Assembly (NCBI RefSeq): GCF_003675385.1
Contig: NZ_RCWZ01000006.1
Span: 62,001 to 126,000 of the forward strand
Source: Mucilaginibacter kameinonensis
Lineage (GTDB): Bacteria; Bacteroidota; Bacteroidia; Sphingobacteriales; Sphingobacteriaceae
DNA length: 64,000 bases
Direction: 5' to 3'
Shown: piece by piece, positions 1 to 7,917 of the stretch
How positions within the stretch are numbered: the first letter of the stretch is position 1
Layout: every line of letters begins with the position of its first letter
The notes under the pieces: model-generated
Databases searched by the model: none
The model's input: only the letters and a program-made list of their open reading frames with translations
Told to the model about the DNA's origin: nothing
Translations under genes and position numbers: made by a program

Positions 1-528
1 TATGAAAATTTTGGCTATTCGTCAAAAACGGTATTTGATGCCGGTGCCGGTATCTATTATTACAACGCCGACCCGATGAACAAAGCCAATTTTTTTGGCG
101 GCGTTAGTGTCAACCACATCAATGATGTAACAGATCCTTTTGCGGCAGGCGGCATTAACAGCAAATTGCCTATGCGCTTTACAGCACATGGCGGTATCCG
201 CATCAAGGCTTCTGACTTTTTTGACCTGATCCCCAACATTGTTTATATAAAGCAGGGCAAAGGCGAGATCAAAGCGGGAGGTGTATACTCTGAGCTGAAG
301 TTTTCTGACGATAACGGTTTGGTACTTGGCGGCATGGTACGCTTACAGGATGCCGCTATTGCCAATATCGGCTACCATATACGCCAGATGGTTATTGGCG
401 CCAGCTATGATTTTAATACTTCAGGCCTTCGCGCAGTTACATCTGGCCGTGGTGGATTTGAATTATCAATAAGTTACATATTTAGCCGCTATACTGATTC
501 GCCGGCTCCAATTTGCCCAAGGATATAA
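1..528 (+). CDS. PorP/SprF family type IX secretion membrane protein (5' truncated)
   Basis: The reading frame is open from the first base of the window, so the gene begins upstream; the first internal ATG at 76 is not the true start. The visible 175 residues are rich in alternating Gly/Asn/aromatic strands (GGVSVNHIND, GGMVRLQD, GASYDFNTSG, ISYIF) and end as an outer-membrane beta-barrel, typical of the C-terminal half of PorP/SprF proteins. Family members are outer-membrane proteins tied to type IX secretion and gliding, and are often followed by an OmpA-domain protein, as here one base downstream. Family assignment rests on strand pattern and context; the N-terminal half cannot be examined. 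Confidence 0.8.
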   Translation, partial: YENFGYSSKTVFDAGAGIYYYNADPMNKANFFGGVSVNHINDVTDPFAAGGINSKLPMRFTAHGGIRIKASDFFDLIPNIVYIKQGKGEIKAGGVYSELKFSDDNGLVLGGMVRLQDAAIANIGYHIRQMVIGASYDFNTSGLRAVTSGRGGFELSISYIFSRYTDSPAPICPRI

Positions 529-529
529 T

Positions 530-2479
530 ATGAAAAAACTATTACCTTATTTTTTGCTATCGTTTTTTCCGGCAGTTTTATTTGGACAAGCGAAAAACTA
601 CAAGGCGCTGGCAGATACTGCATTTAACAAGCATGAGTATTATACTGCCGCATTTTATTACAAGCACATTATTGATGGTACTTCCGCCGAATCAAAAAAA
701 AGCGTGCCTTTAGTGTCAAACACAAAAAGCAGCTCTAAAAAGGACGCATCCAATCAATACATCATCTATCAATTGGCCGAATCATACCGTTTGTATAAAG
801 ATTTTACGGATGCTACTATCTGGTACACCAGGATGAGCAATGAAGGATCTGTTGAAAAATATCCTTTAACGCCACTGTGGTATGGGATCTGCCTGCAGGC
901 AAATGGTAAATATGATGAGGCCCTGCCGCAGTTGAGGCAATTTGCAGGTGTTAACCAGGACCCTAAATATACCAAGCTGGCTAATAAAGAAATCACTTCC
1001 TGCGAGTACGCCTTGAAGCAAATGGAGCATCCGCGTGCCGTTGATGTATCGCCATTGGTTTTTCTGAATAAAGATCAGGGCGATTATGCCCTCACCGTAA
1101 ATTTAGGGCGGTATTGGTTCACCTCATCACGTATGGTTGATAAGGATAAATTTTATACCAACAGGATTTACAGCTCGGCTATTTTGGACTCGACAAAAGC
1201 CCTGGCTACAAACTTTAACGTATTTGATAAAGAAGGCCAGATCGAATATGCCACACCCGCTCTTGACGGCACCGGTACCAAAATGTACCTCACCCGCTGG
1301 TATAAAAAGAATGGGAAAACGGTATCTGCTATTTACTTAAGCCAATTGGTAAACAGCAAATGGCAGCAGCCAGTTAAGTTAAATAATACGGTTAACGCCG
1401 AAGGCTATAATTCTAAACATCCTTTTGTTAGTGCCGACGGTAAACGTCTGTTCTTCTCGTCAGACAGGCCGGGTGGCGAAGGAGGCGATGATATCTGGGA
1501 AAGTAACCTAGATGATGCCGGGCAGCCAAAAACAGTAAGCAATTTAGGGGATGTTGTAAATACCCCTTATGATGAGCAATCACCATATTATGATGGTCCG
1601 GATAAGGTATTGTTCTTTAGCTCGAACGGTTTTATAGGCATGGGCGGTTTTGATGTTTACCGCAGCGATGGCGATTTTGGCCATTGGTCGGCTCCGGTTA
1701 ACCTGGGTTACCCGGTTAACTCATCTAAAGATGATCTTTATTACAGTATTGATCCTACCAACGCCAACAAATTTTACCTGAGTTCGGCCCGTGGGTCAGA
1801 TTGTTGTTTAAGCTTATTCACCGGTCAGTATCAATTCTTATACATCAGTGGCCGGGTTATCGATTGCCGCAGCAATACCGGTATGGCAGGTGCAAGGGTG
1901 ATTTTAAAAGATCCTAACGTGAAAATGGGCCTGGTTGCTAAAGTTACCGATGAAAAAGGCGACTATGTTTTCCAGGTGAAGGAAAAATTGCCAAGCTATA
2001 AGCTGGAGATCTCACAAAAAGGATATTTCACTAAAGTTGTGCCGGCCCCGATAGTAAGGCCGGGTATTGACACACTCATTAACCCGGATATCTGTTTGCA
2101 GAATTATAAGGTTAATGTGCAAATAGTTATTAATGACATTTACTTTGATTTTGGTAACGCCCATCTCCGGGCCGATTCATATAACACGCTGGATAAACTG
2201 GTTGCCATTATGAACGATAATCCCAAAATAAAGATCGAGCTGGGTTCACACACCGATGGGATAGGCAGCGATGCCGGCAATCTGAAATTATCTCAGGCCC
2301 GTGCCGAGGCTTGTGTTGATTACCTGTTGTTGCAGGGGATCAAATCATCGCGTATCAAAGCTAAAGGTTATGGAAAAAGAATGCCTATTGCGCCTAATAA
2401 ATTGCCAAACGGCAAGGATAACCCCGAGGGCAGGCAGCTTAACCGCCGTACCACGTTTACCGTAAAATCGGCAGACTAA
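530..2479 (+). CDS. PorE-like OmpA family protein (TPR, PD40 propeller, regulatory domain, OmpA)
   Basis: Protein of 649 residues with a signal peptide (about 1-19, ending FGQ). In order it shows a TPR-like helical region (about 25-170), PD40/WD40-like propeller blades (about 190-430, with FSSDRPGGEGGDDIW and FSSNGFIGMGGFDVY), a carboxypeptidase-like regulatory domain (about 440-520, GRVIDCRSNTGMAGARV) and a C-terminal OmpA peptidoglycan-binding domain (about 540-649, FDFGNAHLRADS, SHTDGIGSD). This order matches PorE of the type IX secretion apparatus, which anchors PorP-type proteins to peptidoglycan. It starts one base after the PorP/SprF stop, so the two are surely co-transcribed. Bacteroidota carry many paralogues of this pair, so it may serve another surface complex. 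Confidence 0.85.
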   Translation: MKKLLPYFLLSFFPAVLFGQAKNYKALADTAFNKHEYYTAAFYYKHIIDGTSAESKKSVPLVSNTKSSSKKDASNQYIIYQLAESYRLYKDFTDATIWYTRMSNEGSVEKYPLTPLWYGICLQANGKYDEALPQLRQFAGVNQDPKYTKLANKEITSCEYALKQMEHPRAVDVSPLVFLNKDQGDYALTVNLGRYWFTSSRMVDKDKFYTNRIYSSAILDSTKALATNFNVFDKEGQIEYATPALDGTGTKMYLTRWYKKNGKTVSAIYLSQLVNSKWQQPVKLNNTVNAEGYNSKHPFVSADGKRLFFSSDRPGGEGGDDIWESNLDDAGQPKTVSNLGDVVNTPYDEQSPYYDGPDKVLFFSSNGFIGMGGFDVYRSDGDFGHWSAPVNLGYPVNSSKDDLYYSIDPTNANKFYLSSARGSDCCLSLFTGQYQFLYISGRVIDCRSNTGMAGARVILKDPNVKMGLVAKVTDEKGDYVFQVKEKLPSYKLEISQKGYFTKVVPAPIVRPGIDTLINPDICLQNYKVNVQIVINDIYFDFGNAHLRADSYNTLDKLVAIMNDNPKIKIELGSHTDGIGSDAGNLKLSQARAEACVDYLLLQGIKSSRIKAKGYGKRMPIAPNKLPNGKDNPEGRQLNRRTTFTVKSAD

Positions 2480-2542
2480 AAACAAATTATTTTATTTGTT
2501 GGCGATGGCGAGGTTATAGTATAATTTTGTCTTTACAATTAG

Positions 2543-2570
2543 ATGCCCTGCTATATGCGGGGCATTTAAT
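2543..2570 (+). terminator. Probable Rho-independent terminator after the OmpA gene
   Basis: Stem ATGCCCTGC (2543-2551) pairs with GCGGGGCAT (2557-2565) around a 5-base loop, allowing one G-U pair, and is followed by TTAATTT. A weaker AT-only stem (AACAAAT/ATTTGTT, 2481-2500) lies just after the stop codon. Confidence 0.5.
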
Positions 2571-2599
2571 TTCAATATCCTGTCTGCTGAAATCAAACC

Positions 2600-3502
2600 A
2601 TGCAAAATATTGCTCCGATAGCCCTTTTTGTTTATAACCGGCCCGACCATACCCGCCGTACCATCAGTTATTTGCAACAAAATTTACTGGCCGATGAATC
2701 GCGCCTGTATATTTTTTGTGACGCGGCCAAAACCGATGCCGATAAACCAAAGGTTGAACAGGTGAGGCAACTGGCAAATGATGTGAGCGGATTTAAATCG
2801 GTAAAGGTTATCGTGCGTGAACATAACCTTGGTTTGGCCGAGTCCATTATTAGTGGGGTAACGCAATTGGTATATGAGTATGGTAAGGTGATTGTGTTTG
2901 AAGACGACCTGTTATCATCGCCATACACCCTGCAATATTTTAATGACGCGTTAGCTAAATACGCCAACCAGGAGCAGGTAATGCACATTGGCGCGTACAT
3001 GTACAACCTGCATGATAAAACCCTGCCCGAAACTTTCTTTTACCGCGCAGCCACCAGTTGGGGCTGGGCAACCTGGGCACGTGCCTGGAAAAACTTTGAA
3101 CCCGATGTTGACAAGCTGATAGATCAGTTTGATAACCTCAAAATAGCCCGCTTTTCGATAGAAGGAAAAATGAATTTCTGGAAACAGATTGAGCAATTTA
3201 AGGCTGGAAAAAATAATTCCTGGGCTATCAGGTGGTATGCCTCTATCTTTTTAAAGAATGGGTTAACGCTCAACCCGTCGCAGTCGCTTATTCAAAATAT
3301 AGGGCACGATGGTACCGGTGTGCATTCCAATAACGAAGATATGTACCACGTACAAATGGCGCGCAAACAGGTAACGCAATTTCCGGATGTGCTACAGGAA
3401 AATGAGCAGGCCTATAAGGCTATTAAACATTTTCTGGCCAATCGTAAAGGGACGCTGTTACAGCGTGTCAGGCGTTTTGTAAAACAGCAGATGGGCCGCT
3501 GA
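2600..3502 (+). CDS. Family 2-like glycosyltransferase
   Basis: Protein of 300 residues with a GT-A fold opening (PIALFVYNRPDHTRRT, residues 5-20), a conserved nucleotide-sugar region and an acidic metal-binding motif EDD in VIVFEDDLLSSPYTL (about residues 95-110). A second conserved segment, SWGWATWARAW (about 152-162), is typical of Bacteroidota sugar transferases of this group. No signal peptide or membrane helix is visible, so it probably works on the cytoplasmic side of the membrane. Acceptor and donor cannot be told from the sequence. It stands alone, 120 bases after the OmpA gene, with no other polysaccharide genes next to it. Confidence 0.8.
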   Translation: MQNIAPIALFVYNRPDHTRRTISYLQQNLLADESRLYIFCDAAKTDADKPKVEQVRQLANDVSGFKSVKVIVREHNLGLAESIISGVTQLVYEYGKVIVFEDDLLSSPYTLQYFNDALAKYANQEQVMHIGAYMYNLHDKTLPETFFYRAATSWGWATWARAWKNFEPDVDKLIDQFDNLKIARFSIEGKMNFWKQIEQFKAGKNNSWAIRWYASIFLKNGLTLNPSQSLIQNIGHDGTGVHSNNEDMYHVQMARKQVTQFPDVLQENEQAYKAIKHFLANRKGTLLQRVRRFVKQQMGR

Positions 3503-3586
3503 AATAATGTTTTCAAAAACGGTTAGGAATTATTGTTGGGCTTGATTTAAAAGGTATATTTAAGTCTTAAAAATCAAATTTCCACC

Positions 3587-3973
3587 ATGAAAAAAGTAAC
3601 CGGTATTGGAGGCATCTTCTTTAAAAGTAAAGATCCAAAACAATTGAATGAATGGTATGCCCAAAAGCTTGGTTTTAAAACCAGCGCCTATGGAACCATG
3701 TTTCAATGGCGAAAAGACGATGATCCCGATCAAACCGCGCTCACTGTTTGGAACCCTTTTCCGGAAACTACTACTTATTTTGCCCCTTCAACCAAAGAGT
3801 TTATGATAAACTATATTGTTGAAGACCTGGAGGGATTGGTTGCTGAGCTCAAAAAAGACGGAGTTACCATCCTTGACGAAATTGCAGCCAGTGAATACGG
3901 CAAATTTGTACATATCCTCGATCCGGAAGGAAATAGCATTGAGCTTTGGGAACCGCCTGCTGATGAGGCCTGA
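3587..3973 (+). CDS. VOC family (glyoxalase/bleomycin-resistance fold) protein
   Basis: Protein of 128 residues with the two beta-alpha-beta-beta-beta modules of the vicinal oxygen chelate fold. The first begins GIGGIFFKSKDPKQLNEWYA (residues 6-25), the second covers about 70-125 and ends HILDPEGNSIELWEPP, where the Glu of IELWEP is the usual metal ligand. Members range from glyoxalase I to antibiotic-binding proteins, and neighbours give no hint of substrate. The ATG at 3587 is the only sensible start. It stands alone between a glycosyltransferase and a palindromic repeat. Confidence 0.85.
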   Translation: MKKVTGIGGIFFKSKDPKQLNEWYAQKLGFKTSAYGTMFQWRKDDDPDQTALTVWNPFPETTTYFAPSTKEFMINYIVEDLEGLVAELKKDGVTILDEIAASEYGKFVHILDPEGNSIELWEPPADEA

Positions 3974-4002
3974 TTTAAATTATATAGTTGAATCAAATTA
4001 AA

Positions 4003-4160
4003 TAGGAGGCACCTACGGAGCCCGAAATATTTTGATTTAATCAAGCTATAAACATGGTACTCCTATGGAGTTGTCTAAAACCTATATTTATAACTCCGTA
4101 GGAGTATCATGTTTGTAGCCAAAATATAAATTGTGTTTTGGCTCCGGATGGAGCCTCCTT
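4003..4160. repeat. Nested imperfect palindrome (GGAGCC/TAGGAGT element)
   Basis: Inner arms 4053-4072 (CATGGTACTCCTATGGAGTT) and 4092-4111 match in 18 of 20 positions. Outer arms 4004-4022 (AGGAGGCACCTACGGAGCC) and 4140-4159 also pair imperfectly. AT-rich stretches between the arms mirror each other, so the whole segment can fold on itself. It fills the space between the convergent VOC and anmK genes and could act as a bidirectional transcription stop. Confidence 0.75.
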
Positions 4161-4165
4161 TTTAT

Positions 4166-5359
4166 TTAAATAGGGAAACAAAACTTACCCATCAACACCG
4201 CCGGGTTTGTTCCGATGCAGATTGGCTCACCACATAAAGCTTCATTTCCCAGCAAGGCAAACAGTATAGCTTCTTTAGCATCGGGATTAATACCTAACAA
4301 ACTGCTATCCTCTATTAAAACGCTGGGCAACAGTTTTTTTAATTCACCAATAACAAAAGGGTTTCTTGCGCCACCGCCGCTGGTGAAAATTTGAATATGA
4401 TCGCCACAGATATTGTTCTCGATAAAACTTGCTATGGATGCCGCGGTGAAAGCGCTTAAGGTACAAACAAGATCTTCATTGGTAATTTGCCCGCTGCCGG
4501 ATTGTTGTTGCGCTTCGGCAACCATGTCAAGATTAAATAATTCTGGTCCGGTGGTTTTAGGCGCTTTCTCTTTAAAAAATGGATGAGAGAGAAGCGCTGT
4601 TAACAACCCTTCATTCACATTGCCACTGTAAGCTATAGCCGAATCTTCATCATAAGGCTTATCGAAATATTTGCGACAGGCAGCATCGATAAGCGTATTT
4701 CCGGGGCCGATGTCTGTGCAGATGACGCGGTTAAAATCGCCATCGCCGGGCAGCCAGGTTAAGTTGGCTATGCCGCCTATGTTTAAAAGCACCCGGTTTT
4801 CGCCGGTTTTATTGCCTAATAAAACATCGCCGTACAAGGCCAGAGGCGCACCTTCGCCTCCGGCCGCAATATGTTTCTGTCTGAAATCGCTGATGGTTAA
4901 TATCCCTGTTTTTACAGCGATATGATCGCCATCGCTAATTTGCAGGGTGGCATTAGGATAGTTTTTATGCAGATGTAAGCGTTCAGGGGCATGATAAATA
5001 GTTTGGCCGTGACTGGCGATGAAATCAACATTTTGGGGATCGATACGCCATCGTTCAAGAGCCTGCAATATTAACTCTGCATGGTAGGCGCCGATATAGG
5101 CATTTAATAAAGTGACTTTTTCAAGATTTGCACTGCGCTTTGCAAATACCTGCTGAACTTCCTGCTTAAACTCATCAGGGTAGGGGATGGTGATAAATTG
5201 CAGCAACTCAAATTGGCTGTTTAAACCATGCCCTGTAAATTGACACAAAGCAATATCAAGGCCATCCAACGAAGTACCCGACATAAGGCCAATGCCCATT
5301 TTTGATGGTTTTTGAGCAATGCTGAACAGGCGTTGCAGGTTATGGTTTAATGGTATCAT
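4166..5359 (-). CDS. anmK: Anhydro-N-acetylmuramic acid kinase
   Basis: Protein of 397 residues, usual length for AnmK. It carries the ASKHA ATPase phosphate loop GLMSGTSLDGLDIAL (about 24-38), ASHGQTIYHAP (about 113-123), NIGGIANLTWLPG (about 192-204) and the C-terminal FTSGGGARN (about 329-337). The enzyme hydrates the anhydro bond and phosphorylates 1,6-anhydro-MurNAc to MurNAc-6-phosphate in the cytoplasm, feeding cell-wall sugars back into metabolism. It is divergent from nagB, the next step of amino-sugar use, across a 445-base shared control region. A TACTTTTG -7 box lies 32 bases before the start codon. Confidence 0.95.
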   Translation of the reverse strand: MIPLNHNLQRLFSIAQKPSKMGIGLMSGTSLDGLDIALCQFTGHGLNSQFELLQFITIPYPDEFKQEVQQVFAKRSANLEKVTLLNAYIGAYHAELILQALERWRIDPQNVDFIASHGQTIYHAPERLHLHKNYPNATLQISDGDHIAVKTGILTISDFRQKHIAAGGEGAPLALYGDVLLGNKTGENRVLLNIGGIANLTWLPGDGDFNRVICTDIGPGNTLIDAACRKYFDKPYDEDSAIAYSGNVNEGLLTALLSHPFFKEKAPKTTGPELFNLDMVAEAQQQSGSGQITNEDLVCTLSAFTAASIASFIENNICGDHIQIFTSGGGARNPFVIGELKKLLPSVLIEDSSLLGINPDAKEAILFALLGNEALCGEPICIGTNPAVLMGKFCFPI

Positions 5360-5804
5360 GGGCTTAAATTACAATTTGTGCGACAACCCACAAAAGTAGG
5401 GGTAAACACATTTAAATATTTAGTAACGATGACTTGTTATTAATATAGCTAACGAAGCAAGGGTATGCTGTTAACAAACTGATAGCATCTAAACGATACT
5501 TGTTTTGTGGCCTGATGCTTGTTAAATGACGCAGGTCTCATAAGCACCCGCTTTCGCCAATAATTGGCACTAACATTCACTTGTGTTAGTTGAACAAAAA
5601 TATCACTTTAGTGTAACCCCTGTATGGTTTTAAATAATTGATTATAAGTTATTTATAAATTAAATATTTGAAAAGTGTTAAGTCGTGTTAACCCCTGTTG
5701 CAAACTGTTTGTGCTGCTGCAAAAGTTAAAATAATAGTGGCGCTATGTAAATATCTGATATATTTGTTTTGAACAACTAACCTCAAATACATTTCCTAAA
5801 ATTC
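5360..5804. promoter_or_regulatory. Divergent anmK/nagB control region (445 bases, no gene)
   Basis: It contains a -7 box for anmK on the minus strand (TACTTTTG, plus-strand 5391-5398) and one for nagB (TATATTTG, 5759-5766). Neither has a clear -33 TTG. A perfect 13-base palindrome GCCAATAATTGGC lies at 5556-5568, followed by an inverted repeat ACTAACA/TGTTAGT (5569-5575, 5584-5590). A direct repeat TGT(T)AACCCCTGT occurs at 5612-5623 and 5686-5698. The palindrome and direct repeats are candidate binding sites for an amino-sugar regulator; no regulator gene is adjacent. Confidence 0.5.
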
Positions 5805-7724
5805 ATGGCACGATTAAATTTATTGGAAGAGACGCGTTACGAGAAGTTACCTGTAAGCGTGTACGGCAACCAGCACGAAGCCTCAGTGGCAGTAGCGAAC
5901 CGGATAGCAGATCTGATTCGCTCAAAACAAGCCAAAGGCGAAAAAGCGGTATTAGGACTTGCCACGGGTGTAACCCCTATCGGGGTTTACGCCGAACTGG
6001 TAAGGTTGCACAAAGAAGCAGGCTTGAGCTTTAAAAATGTGATCACTTTCAACCTGGATGAGTACTACCCCATGAAACCCACAGCTGCCCAAAGCTATGT
6101 GACGTTCATGTACGAAAACCTGTTTAGCCATATTGATATAGATAAAGCTAATGTGCATATCCCTGATGGCACACTGGATAAAGACGCGGTAGCGGGCTAC
6201 TGTTTGGCTTACGAAAAGCAGATTGAAGAGTTGGGTGGGTTAGATCTCCAGATCCTGGGTATCGGTCGTACAGGTCACATCGGTTTTAACGAGCCGGGTT
6301 CGGCGCCTAACTCAGGTACCAGGATGGTTACTTTAGATGACCTGACCAGAAGTGACGCTTCAAGGGATTTTGGTGGTAAAGCCAACGTGCCAACCAAAGC
6401 GATCACGATGGGTATCGGTACCATCTTCAAAGCAAGGGAAATCATATTGATGGCCTGGAGCAAGAAGAAAGCCCCGATCATCAAAAAAGCGGTAGAAGGT
6501 GAAATCTCCGGTGATGTACCTGCAACTTACCTGCAACTGTCAGAACATGTAGAATTTGTATTGGACGAGGCAGCTGCATCAGAATTAACCAGGTTTGATA
6601 CCCCATGGCTGGTAAAAGATTGTATTTGGGATAACCAGTTGAAAAAGAAAGCGGTGATCTGGCTTGCTAATGAAATCAACAAACCGGTACTGAAACTAAC
6701 CGAAGAAGACTATAACAACCACGGTATGGCCCAGCTTGCGGTAGAACAGGGCCCGGTATACAATATCAACATCGATATCTTTAACCAGATTCAGCATACC
6801 ATAACCGGCTGGCCAGGTGGTAAACCAGATGCTGATGACTCGCAAAGGCCGGAAAGGGCACTGCCAGCCAAAAAACGCTCAATCATTTTTTCACCGCATC
6901 CGGATGATGACGTAATTTCAATGGGCGGTACCTTTATCCGTTTGGTAGATCAGGGGCACGACGTGCATGTAGCTTACCAAACTTCAGGTAACACCGCTGT
7001 ATGGGATGATGATGTATTGAGGTATATGGAATTCGCGATTGACTTTACCAACAGCATCGGCGAGGACACCGCTCATCTTCAAAAATCATATGAAGATATG
7101 CGTGCTTTCTTCCCAACCAAACAACCTAACCAGATCGACACACAGGAGATCAGGAACGTAAAAGGCTTTATCAGGAAAACAGAAGCTATCTCAGGCGCAC
7201 GATATGCAGGTTTGCAGGACGATCATATCCACTTTATGGCCCTGCCGTTTTACGAAACAGGCAAGATCAAGAAGAACTCAGTAGGTGAAGAAGATATCCA
7301 ATTAACTATCGAATTGCTTCAAAAAGTAAAACCGCAACAAATCTTTGCGGCAGGCGACTTTGCTGATCCTAATGGCACCCACCTGGTATGCTTCAAGATC
7401 ATCTTAGCTGCTCTGGAGAGATTAAAAGGCAAAGAAGCATGGGTAGAAGACTGCTGGCTGTGGATGTACCGTGGCGCATGGCACGAGTTTGAAACTCATG
7501 AAATAGAAATGGCTGTGCCATTATCTCCACAGGAGGTGATCCGTAAGCGTAACGCGATCTTCAAACACCAGTCGCAAAAAGACAGGCCTGTATTCCCGGG
7601 TGACGATGCAAGGGAATTTTGGGTACGTGCAGAAGACCGTACCCGTGACACGGCCCAACGCTACGACCGCCTTGGCCTTGCCGAATACGAGGCTATGGAA
7701 GCGTTTAAGCGATATATGTTTTAA
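5805..7724 (+). CDS. nagB: Glucosamine-6-phosphate deaminase fused to a PIG-L deacetylase domain
   Basis: Protein of 639 residues. Residues about 15-265 are a NagB domain (GLATGVTPIGVY, FNLDEYYP, GIGRTGHIGFNEPGS), which converts glucosamine-6-phosphate to fructose-6-phosphate and ammonia. Residues about 355-620 are a PIG-L/LmbE deacetylase-like domain with the zinc motif HPDDD at 365-369 and a later DPNGTH that could give another ligand. The fused form, about 640 residues, is a known Bacteroidota type; the role of the second domain is not settled. It could deacetylate an N-acetylglucosamine derivative and pass it to the deaminase. The neighbours anmK and a NagX-like acetyltransferase support an amino-sugar role. 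No nagA lies in the window. Confidence 0.93.
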   Translation: MARLNLLEETRYEKLPVSVYGNQHEASVAVANRIADLIRSKQAKGEKAVLGLATGVTPIGVYAELVRLHKEAGLSFKNVITFNLDEYYPMKPTAAQSYVTFMYENLFSHIDIDKANVHIPDGTLDKDAVAGYCLAYEKQIEELGGLDLQILGIGRTGHIGFNEPGSAPNSGTRMVTLDDLTRSDASRDFGGKANVPTKAITMGIGTIFKAREIILMAWSKKKAPIIKKAVEGEISGDVPATYLQLSEHVEFVLDEAAASELTRFDTPWLVKDCIWDNQLKKKAVIWLANEINKPVLKLTEEDYNNHGMAQLAVEQGPVYNINIDIFNQIQHTITGWPGGKPDADDSQRPERALPAKKRSIIFSPHPDDDVISMGGTFIRLVDQGHDVHVAYQTSGNTAVWDDDVLRYMEFAIDFTNSIGEDTAHLQKSYEDMRAFFPTKQPNQIDTQEIRNVKGFIRKTEAISGARYAGLQDDHIHFMALPFYETGKIKKNSVGEEDIQLTIELLQKVKPQQIFAAGDFADPNGTHLVCFKIILAALERLKGKEAWVEDCWLWMYRGAWHEFETHEIEMAVPLSPQEVIRKRNAIFKHQSQKDRPVFPGDDAREFWVRAEDRTRDTAQRYDRLGLAEYEAMEAFKRYMF

Positions 7725-7734
7725 TGAAATAAAT

Positions 7735-7763
7735 CAATGGCCCGCGAAGAACGCGGGCCATTG
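7735..7763 (+). terminator. Strong hairpin after nagB
   Basis: Perfect 12-bp stem CAATGGCCCGCG / CGCGGGCCATTG with a 5-base AAGAA loop, starting 11 bases after the nagB stop. No T-run follows, so termination is likely but not certain. Confidence 0.6.
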
Positions 7764-7794
7764 GAATAGATAAAAGCGCTGACTTTGTGCGATT

Positions 7795-7891
7795 CCCCTC
7801 TTGAGAGGGGTGTAGGGGTGTGTTTCTCTTCAAGCGATGAAACACACCCCTGCCAAAGCACACATCCTGCCCGCCCCCCTCTCAAGAGGGG
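7795..7891. repeat. Nested inverted repeat, CCCCTCTTGAGAGGGG family
   Basis: Outer arms 7795-7810 (CCCCTCTTGAGAGGGG) and 7876-7891 are perfect 16-bp inverted copies, and each is itself nearly palindromic. Inner arms AGGGGTGTGTTTC (7814-7826) and 7839-7851 form a perfect 13-bp inverted repeat. A related element lies at 53087-53204 between the chitinase genes. The right end is only 27 bases from the next start codon. Confidence 0.8.
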
Positions 7892-7917
7892 AGTTTTGAA
7901 CCTGATCATAGACCAAT

